Translations under genes and position numbers: made by a program
NCBI GenBank assembly: GCA_963974935.1
Contig: CAXBEV010000001.1
Location: 186,001-250,000, forward strand
Source: UBA4479 sp963974935
GTDB lineage: Bacteria; Pseudomonadota; Alphaproteobacteria; Rhodospirillales; Casp-alpha2
DNA length: 64,000 bases
Reading direction: 5' to 3'
Notes under the pieces: generated by a model
The model's database searches: none
What the model was told of the DNA's origin: nothing
The model's input: only the letters and a program-made list of their open reading frames with translations
Shown: positions 59,242-64,000 of the stretch, in pieces
How positions within the stretch are numbered: the stretch's first letter is position 1
How the letters are laid out: each line of letters opens with the position of its first letter

Positions 59242-59930
59242 ATGACGTCTTAGACCGAAATTCCATCCTCGACCTCGCGGATATGACCGTGCGCGATGTG
59301 AACCGTACCCTGAAAGCTGCGGACAGCGGCGCATTTACCGTGATCCATCCGAATGGTGTACACGCGCTGGCGTGCGGCTTAATGCAGCCGATCTCGGTAA
59401 CCGTCAAAGGCCACGCCGGATATTACTGCGCTGGGATGAATCAAAAGGCCGATGTTCTAATTGAGGGCAACGCCGGCACAGGCGTTGCGGAAAACATGAT
59501 GTCGGGCAGCGTGCGGGTCACTGGTGATTGCAGTCAGTCCGCCGCCGCCACCGCGCACGGCGGTTTGTTGGTAATCGAAGGCGATGCGTCGGCTCGGTGC
59601 GGTATCTCACTCAAGGGTGCCGATATCGTCGTCGGTGGTTCGGTCGGGCATATGTCGGCGTTCATGGCGCAGGCCGGACGCATGGTCGTGCTGGGCGATG
59701 CTGGCGAAGCGTTGGGCGATTCCATTTATGAAGCGCGCCTTTATGTAAGGGGCAGCGTCGCCAGCTTAGGTGCGGACTGCATTGAAAAAGAAATGCGCGA
59801 AGAACACATCGCCGAGGTTAAAACGTTATTGGATCAAGCTGGCATGGACGCCGACCCGGCCAGTTTCAAACGCTACGGCTCGGCGCGTCAGCTTTACACC
59901 TTCAAGATCGACAATATCGATGCGTATTGA
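59238..59930 (+). CDS. glxC: GXGXG-domain subunit (GlxC/MgsB-type)
   Basis: The 230-residue protein matches the C-terminal GXGXG beta-helix domain of the large glutamate synthase subunit, with stacked repeats such as GNAGTGVAENMMSGSVRVTGD and GDASARCGISLKGADIVVGGSVG. In glutamate synthases this domain links the amidotransferase and FMN domains; here it is a separate gene between them. A short palindromic repeat follows it. Confidence 0.86.
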   Translation: MNDVLDRNSILDLADMTVRDVNRTLKAADSGAFTVIHPNGVHALACGLMQPISVTVKGHAGYYCAGMNQKADVLIEGNAGTGVAENMMSGSVRVTGDCSQSAAATAHGGLLVIEGDASARCGISLKGADIVVGGSVGHMSAFMAQAGRMVVLGDAGEALGDSIYEARLYVRGSVASLGADCIEKEMREEHIAEVKTLLDQAGMDADPASFKRYGSARQLYTFKIDNIDAY

Positions 59931-59956
59931 GCCCTTACGTTATCAAACACGACCAC

Positions 59957-59989
59957 GGCGTCATCCTGAACTTGATTCAGGATGACGCC
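59957..59989. repeat. REP-like palindromic element, short form (family 1)
   Basis: GGCGTCATCCTGAA (59957-59970), loop CTTGA, TTCAGGATGACGCC (59976-59989): a perfect 14-base stem. It is a collapsed form of the 79-89-base copies at 2571 and 52218, and lies inside the glxC-glxD gap of the operon. Confidence 0.85.
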
Positions 59990-60036
59990 AGGGTGGTTGC
60001 TGGGAACGAACGAAGCGTAATGAATAAGGACATGAT

Positions 60037-61362
60037 ATGACAACGCCGCCTCGCACACTCCCAAAGATGTCGTCGACGTTTGATCTGGCGACGATGTCGG
60101 AAATCCGGCGTGCAGCTGCGACCGGGATCTATGATATCCGCGGTGCCGGCGCGAAGCGCAAAGTGCCGCACTTCGATGATCTGCTGTTCTTGGGCGCGTC
60201 GATCTCGCGCTATCCGTTGGAAGGATATCGAGAGGCCTGCAACACCGCCGTCACGTTGGGCGACCGTTTTGCATCGAAACCGCTTGAGTTAAAAATCCCA
60301 ATCACCATTGCCGGTATGAGTTTCGGCTCTTTATCGGGTCAAGCTAAAGAAGCGCTCGGTCGCGGTGCCAATGCGGCGGGCACGTCGACGACGACGGGCG
60401 ACGGCGGGATGACGGTCGAAGAACGCGGGCATTCCAAAACGTTGGTCTATCAATACTTGCCGAGTCGTTACGGCATGAATCCGGACGATCTGCGCAAGGC
60501 TGATGCCATCGAAGTCGTTGTTGGCCAAGGCGCTAAGCCCGGCGGCGGTGGCATGTTGTTGGGCCAAAAAATATCCGACCGCGTCGCGGAAATGCGGACC
60601 CTGCCGAAGGGCATCGATCAGCGTTCGGCATGCCGTCATCCGGATTGGACGGGGCCGGACGATCTGGAAATCAAAATTCAAGAACTTCGCGAGATCACCG
60701 ATTGGGAAAAGCCGATCTTCGTCAAAGTCGGCGCATCGCGTCCGTATTATGACACTGCATTGGCGGTGAAGTCCGGCGCAGATGTGGTTGTGCTCGACGG
60801 TATGCAGGGCGGCACTGCGGCGACCCAAGATGTGTTTATCGAAAACGTCGGTATTCCGACGCTTGCCGCGATCCGCCCCGCCGTGCAGGCACTGATGGAA
60901 CTCGGCATGCATCGCAAGGTGCAGTTGATTGTCTCAGGTGGCGTGCGCAATGGTGCCGACGTTGCGAAGTGCTTGGCGCTGGGTGCGGATGCGGTGTCCA
61001 TCGGCACGGCGGCGTTGATTGCGCTCGGCGACAATGACCCAAGATGGGAAGCCGAATATAACGCGTTGGGTACCACGGCGGGTGCTTATGATGATTGGCA
61101 TGAGGGCAATGATCCGGCCGGCATCACCACGCAAAACCCGGAACTCGCAGCGCGCCTGGACCCGGTCGCAGCTGGGCGCCGGCTCGCGAATTTCCTCAAC
61201 GTGATGACGTTGGAATGCCAAACCATCGCGCGCGCGTGCGGCAAGTCGGACGTGCGCAACCTTGAGCCGGAAGACTTGGTGGCGCTGACGGTCGAAGCCG
61301 CCGCCATGGCGCGGGTGCCGCTCGCAGGGACCTCGTGGATTCCGGGCCAAGAGAATTACTGA
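60037..61362 (+). CDS. glxD: FMN-binding glutamate synthase-like subunit (GlxD/MgsC-type)
   Basis: The 441-residue protein is the FMN-binding alpha/beta barrel of glutamate synthases: IPITIAGMSFGSLSGQAKEALGRGA, TTTGDGGMTVEERGHSK, QGAKPGGGGMLLGQKI, VVLDGMQGGTAATQDVFI, and SIGTAALIALGDNDP. It should form the synthase reaction centre in which the amine and 2-oxoglutarate combine. Separate GlxB, GlxC and GlxD together make one complex. It follows glxC after a gap of 106 bases containing the repeat. Confidence 0.9.
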   Translation: MTTPPRTLPKMSSTFDLATMSEIRRAAATGIYDIRGAGAKRKVPHFDDLLFLGASISRYPLEGYREACNTAVTLGDRFASKPLELKIPITIAGMSFGSLSGQAKEALGRGANAAGTSTTTGDGGMTVEERGHSKTLVYQYLPSRYGMNPDDLRKADAIEVVVGQGAKPGGGGMLLGQKISDRVAEMRTLPKGIDQRSACRHPDWTGPDDLEIKIQELREITDWEKPIFVKVGASRPYYDTALAVKSGADVVVLDGMQGGTAATQDVFIENVGIPTLAAIRPAVQALMELGMHRKVQLIVSGGVRNGADVAKCLALGADAVSIGTAALIALGDNDPRWEAEYNALGTTAGAYDDWHEGNDPAGITTQNPELAARLDPVAAGRRLANFLNVMTLECQTIARACGKSDVRNLEPEDLVALTVEAAAMARVPLAGTSWIPGQENY

Positions 61363-61414
61363 ACCCGCGCAATGACGGGCAATTTGATAAACTGAGTACA
61401 GCAGGGGATACGAC

Positions 61415-62722
61415 ATGGCTAAAAATCTGGCACAGATCGCAAAGCAAAAAGGGATCGAATATTTTCAAATCTCTTTCGTCGATCTATTTGGGGTGATGCG
61501 GGCAAAGCTGGTCCCGGCGTCGGCGATTGCGGGTATGCAAAAAGACGGTGCCGGGTTCGCGGGCTTTGCAGCATGGCTCGATATGACACCGGCCGACAGC
61601 GACATGTTTGCTGTGCCTGACCCCGACAGCCTGATCCAGTTGCCGTGGAAGCCGGAAGTCGCTTGGCTCGCTGCTGATCTGTGGATGGACGGCAAAGAGG
61701 TGGCGCACGCACCTCGAAATACCCTGAAGCGCGTTGCGGCGGCAGCCCAGAAAAAAGGCTGGTACATGAAGCACGGTGTGGAGTGCGAGTATTTCCTCAC
61801 CTCGCCCGATGGCGCCGAAATTTCTGACGAATACGACACCCAAGAAAAACCGTGCTACGACATTTCGGCGCTGATGCGCCGCTATGAAGTGATCCGCGAG
61901 ATTTGCGATGCCATGCAGTCGCTCGGTTGGGGCCCGTATCAAAACGACCACGAAGACGCCAACGGCCAGTTTGAAATGAACTGGGATTACAACGATGTGC
62001 TGCTCACCGCCGACCGGCACTCGTTCTTTAAGTATATGGTCAAGTCGATTGCCGAAAAGCACGGGCTGCGCGCCACGTTTATGCCGAAGCCGTTTTCGAA
62101 TCTGACCGGCAACGGCTGTCATATGCACGTCAGCGTCTGGGACAAAGCCGGCAAGAAAAACCTGTTCAGCGACCCGAAGGGCGAGCTTGGGATATCGAAG
62201 CTCGGCTATCAGTTCCTAGGCGGCATGATGGCGCATGCGCAAGCGTTATGTGCGATCACCAATCCGACCGTGAACAGCTACAAGCGCATCAACGCACCGC
62301 GTACCACGTCCGGCGCGACATGGTCGCCAAGCTCGATCACGTACGGCGGCAACAACCGCACGCACATGGTGCGTATTCCGGATGCCGGGCGGTTCGAGTT
62401 TCGTTTGGCCGACGGTGCCGCCAATCCGTACCTGATGCCGGCTGCCGTGCTGGCGGCCGGTTTGGACGGAATCGCCAACAAAACCGATCCCGGCAAGCGC
62501 CTGGATATCGATATGTACGCTGATGGACACAAGGTGAAGGGTGCTAAGAAGCTGCCGCTCAACTTGTTGGATGCGTTGCGCGCGTTGGAAAACGATAAAT
62601 CTTTGGGGGATGCGCTGGGCACAGAAACGGTGTCGGCATTTGCCAAGCTCAAGCATGACGAATGGAACAGCTTCTGCCGCCACCTCACCGACTGGGAGCG
62701 GGACCACACGTTGGACTGTTAG
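61415..62722 (+). CDS. glnT: GlnT/GMAS-type glutamine synthetase
   Basis: The 435-residue enzyme has the glutamine-synthetase fold with YFQISFVDLFGVMRAKLVPA, GFAGFAAWLDMTPADSDMF, GVECEYFL, NDHEDANGQFEMNW (metal Glu), FMPKPFSNLTGNGCHMHVS and NRTHMVRIPDAGRFEFRLAD. This is the type III/GlnT group, which includes gamma-glutamylmethylamide synthetase of methylotrophs. Its place after glxBCD suggests that it makes gamma-glutamylmethylamide (or glutamine) for the synthase complex. I cannot separate the two activities by sequence alone. Confidence 0.85.
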   Translation: MAKNLAQIAKQKGIEYFQISFVDLFGVMRAKLVPASAIAGMQKDGAGFAGFAAWLDMTPADSDMFAVPDPDSLIQLPWKPEVAWLAADLWMDGKEVAHAPRNTLKRVAAAAQKKGWYMKHGVECEYFLTSPDGAEISDEYDTQEKPCYDISALMRRYEVIREICDAMQSLGWGPYQNDHEDANGQFEMNWDYNDVLLTADRHSFFKYMVKSIAEKHGLRATFMPKPFSNLTGNGCHMHVSVWDKAGKKNLFSDPKGELGISKLGYQFLGGMMAHAQALCAITNPTVNSYKRINAPRTTSGATWSPSSITYGGNNRTHMVRIPDAGRFEFRLADGAANPYLMPAAVLAAGLDGIANKTDPGKRLDIDMYADGHKVKGAKKLPLNLLDALRALENDKSLGDALGTETVSAFAKLKHDEWNSFCRHLTDWERDHTLDC

Positions 62723-62756
62723 GGTGCGATTCACCCCCGCACCTCCTACCCCTCTC

Positions 62757-62787
62757 GCGTCATCCTGAACTTGATTCAGGATGACGC
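62757..62787. repeat. REP-like palindromic element, short form (family 1)
   Basis: GCGTCATCCTGAA (62757-62769), loop CTTGA, TTCAGGATGACGC (62775-62787): a perfect 13-base stem, with further imperfect pairing (CCTCTC/GAGAGG) outside. It lies 34 bases after the glnT stop, between convergent genes, where it may help end transcription. Confidence 0.85.
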
Positions 62788-62824
62788 TCGGGGGAGAGGT
62801 GCTGGGATGTCGCCCCGTTTACGC

Positions 62825-63223
62825 TTACGTCCCACCCGGCTTTGTCGGCTCTTCTGTGGAGCGGTAGTGGTGTTGCAGCGCGACGCCGATGCCTTTGAGG
62901 CGGGGCAGCAACCATAATGTCATGAGCGTCCCGATGGGGCCCCATAAAATCACGTGCACCCAAATCGCGGGCTCGTATTTAAATTCAAACCAGACCGCGA
63001 GCGCCACCAGGATGGTGCCCAATACGAGCAGCGCCGGCACCACGGCACCATCGCCGGCGTCGTGTTCGCTCAGCACCAAGCCGCAGACGCCGCATTTGTC
63101 GACTACCTCGAGCCGGCTCTTAAACAATCGACCGCGTCCGCACCGTGGGCAACGGCCCTTGAAGCCGAGCTTGATGGTTTCGCCGATGGTGCGGATCGGA
63201 TACGCGGCGTCTGGGGCGGTCAT
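62825..63223 (-). CDS. DUF983 membrane protein
   Basis: The 132-residue protein has an N-terminal zinc ribbon (KGRCPRCGRGRLF and KCGVCGLVLSEHDAGDG, two C-x2-C pairs) and two membrane helices (VVPALLVLGTILVALAVWFEF, IWVHVILWGPIGTLMTLWLLP). DUF983 proteins occur near cytochrome oxidase genes in many alphaproteobacteria, but no such gene is in view. Function unknown. Confidence 0.85.
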   Translation of the reverse strand: MTAPDAAYPIRTIGETIKLGFKGRCPRCGRGRLFKSRLEVVDKCGVCGLVLSEHDAGDGAVVPALLVLGTILVALAVWFEFKYEPAIWVHVILWGPIGTLMTLWLLPRLKGIGVALQHHYRSTEEPTKPGGT

Positions 63224-63372
63224 TGGCCTGTCCTTAATTTCGTGACGTTACTTGAATATACATTTTTTAAATGTGCTTTAAAGACATCACGCATATAAGG
63301 CATAGGTCTTTTGCCGAAACAAAGGCCGGTTCGGACTTTCGGTTTGGGGGCGTGCGCAGATAGAGTGCGCGT

Positions 63373-64000
63373 ATGACAGACCGTGCTATTCCGCATCCGC
63401 CCGCCGCCGTGCTCGCCACGGCGCCGATCTTACTTGTGATCGTTGCCGGCTTCGTGCTGGCCGGTATGGATGCCATCGCTAAACACATCGGGCAGCTCGG
63501 TGTGCCGGTATTGTTGGTGTTGTGGGGGCGGTATTTCTTTCACACAGCGTTGACGTTCGTCAGCTATGCCGCGACTCGGCGTTCGTTGGATTTCTTGCGC
63601 GCGCGTAGACCCGCGCTGCAATTGATCCGCGCCGGTTGCCTGTTTGGTGCGACGACATGTTTCTATACCGCACTCACAAAAGGCATGCAGTTGGGGGATG
63701 CCGCGGCAATTCAGTTTTTAGCGCCGGTTCTGGTAACGGCGCTTTCCGGTATTTTCTTAGGCGAGCGCGTCGGTCCCCGCCGATGGACGGCGGTTGTGAT
63801 TGCGTTTGCAGGCGTGATGGTGGTCGGTCGTCCTGGCTCGGGGGTGCTCGGGTTCGTTGCGCTGCTGCCGCTGGTGACGGCGGTGTTGCTCGCGATCTAT
63901 ATGATCCTGACCCGTACTATCCGTACCCAAGACAGTGCGGCATCGACGACGTTCTACACAACAGCAGTCGGTGGCGTCGCGTTGACGCTTTTGTTGCCCT
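63373..64000 (+). CDS. EamA/DMT family transporter, N-terminal part (runs off the window)
   Basis: The reading frame from the ATG at 63373 is open to the last base (209 codons) and has no stop. It shows at least six hydrophobic helices of the drug/metabolite transporter type: APILLVIVAGFVLAGMDAIA, GVPVLLVLWGRYFFHTAL, LGDAAAIQFLAPVLVTALSG, FLGERVGPRRWTAVVIAFAG, PGSGVLGFVALLPLVTAVLL. The LGER region is typical of EamA proteins. It is divergent from the DUF983 gene. Substrate unknown. Confidence 0.87.
   Translation, partial: MTDRAIPHPPAAVLATAPILLVIVAGFVLAGMDAIAKHIGQLGVPVLLVLWGRYFFHTALTFVSYAATRRSLDFLRARRPALQLIRAGCLFGATTCFYTALTKGMQLGDAAAIQFLAPVLVTALSGIFLGERVGPRRWTAVVIAFAGVMVVGRPGSGVLGFVALLPLVTAVLLAIYMILTRTIRTQDSAASTTFYTTAVGGVALTLLLP

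Noticed and set aside
1..64000. tRNA, rRNA or other stable RNA genes
   Set aside because: I found no T-loop-like GGTTCGAATCC string outside coding genes and no cloverleaf arrangement in the gaps; faint ones could have been missed by eye.
1..64000. Mobile element, prophage or integrated island
   Set aside because: No transposase, integrase or phage gene; only short intergenic repeats. Base composition looks even through the window.

Overview
The window reads as a chromosomal stretch of a GC-rich (roughly 58-60 % by eye) free-living alphaproteobacterium, most likely a Rhodospirillales-type marine or soil organism. The reasons are the conserved run hldD - lgt - MidA-type methyltransferase - pgeF - M24 - two lipoproteins - prs - rplY - pth - ychF, a UbiK/YbjN/ProC block, FNR/FixK boxes, and abundant Liv-type transport and catabolic genes. 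I saw no phage, transposase, plasmid genes, tRNA, rRNA or CRISPR array.

Layout. 0-2.4 kb: start of a phasin-like gene with a well-formed promoter and four TGC-N3/4-GCA half-palindromes, a TetR-type regulator, proC and a YbjN protein. 2.4-6.1 kb: repeat element, ubiK, hldD, lgt and a MidA-like methyltransferase. 6.1-7.5 kb: a small sulfur/heme module (DUF2892 protein, secreted GlcG/HbpS-type protein, rhodanese-DUF2892 protein) whose two promoters share the operator ATATTC-N8-GAATAT; one also has an ideally placed FNR/FixK box. 7.6-15.8 kb: pgeF, an ectoine-hydrolase-like M24 protein, two paralogous lipoproteins with the same C-terminal tail, prs, rplY, pth, ychF. 15.8-17.8 kb: small membrane proteins and a HAD phosphatase. 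17.8-27.4 kb: amidohydrolases, peptidases, acetyltransferases, gamma-glutamyltransferase, class II aldolase, CocE/NonD hydrolase, an HtrA-like pseudoprotease and AlkB.

27.4-33.9 kb: an IclR regulator and a Liv-type ABC importer whose two permeases are fused into one chain, divergent from a 3-hydroxyisobutyrate-dehydrogenase-family enzyme. 34-41.3 kb: malate synthase G, a lipoprotein, an OxyR-type regulator with both redox cysteines, a class III adenylate cyclase, a GlcG-like protein coupled to a serine/alanine-glyoxylate aminotransferase. 41.4-45.4 kb: GMC oxidoreductase and a divergent Rieske oxygenase / ferredoxin reductase pair. 45.4-52 kb: a form II CoxSML molybdenum hydroxylase operon with XdhC and a MobA-like protein, and divergent coxG. 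52-57.5 kb: three families of palindromic repeats, D-amino acid transaminase, two SDRs, small membrane and zinc-ribbon proteins, succinate-semialdehyde dehydrogenase.

57.6-62.7 kb: an XRE-cupin regulator followed by glxB-glxC-glxD and a GlnT/GMAS-type glutamine synthetase. This is the first half (gamma-glutamylmethylamide synthetase plus N-methylglutamate synthase) of the indirect methylamine pathway, or the rhizobial glx-glnT locus; no N-methylglutamate dehydrogenase is in the window. The end holds a DUF983 protein and the start of an EamA-type transporter.

How it fits together: the accessory half is dominated by uptake and oxidation of small organic acids, amines and amides, feeding glyoxylate (malate synthase G, glyoxylate aminotransferase), succinate semialdehyde and one-carbon/methylated-amine metabolism. 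The best candidates for new biology are the dual oxygen/persulfide-type promoter at 6.3 kb, the duplicated lipoprotein family at 9.6-12.2 kb, and the glx/glnT operon with a hairpin next to its ribosome-binding site.
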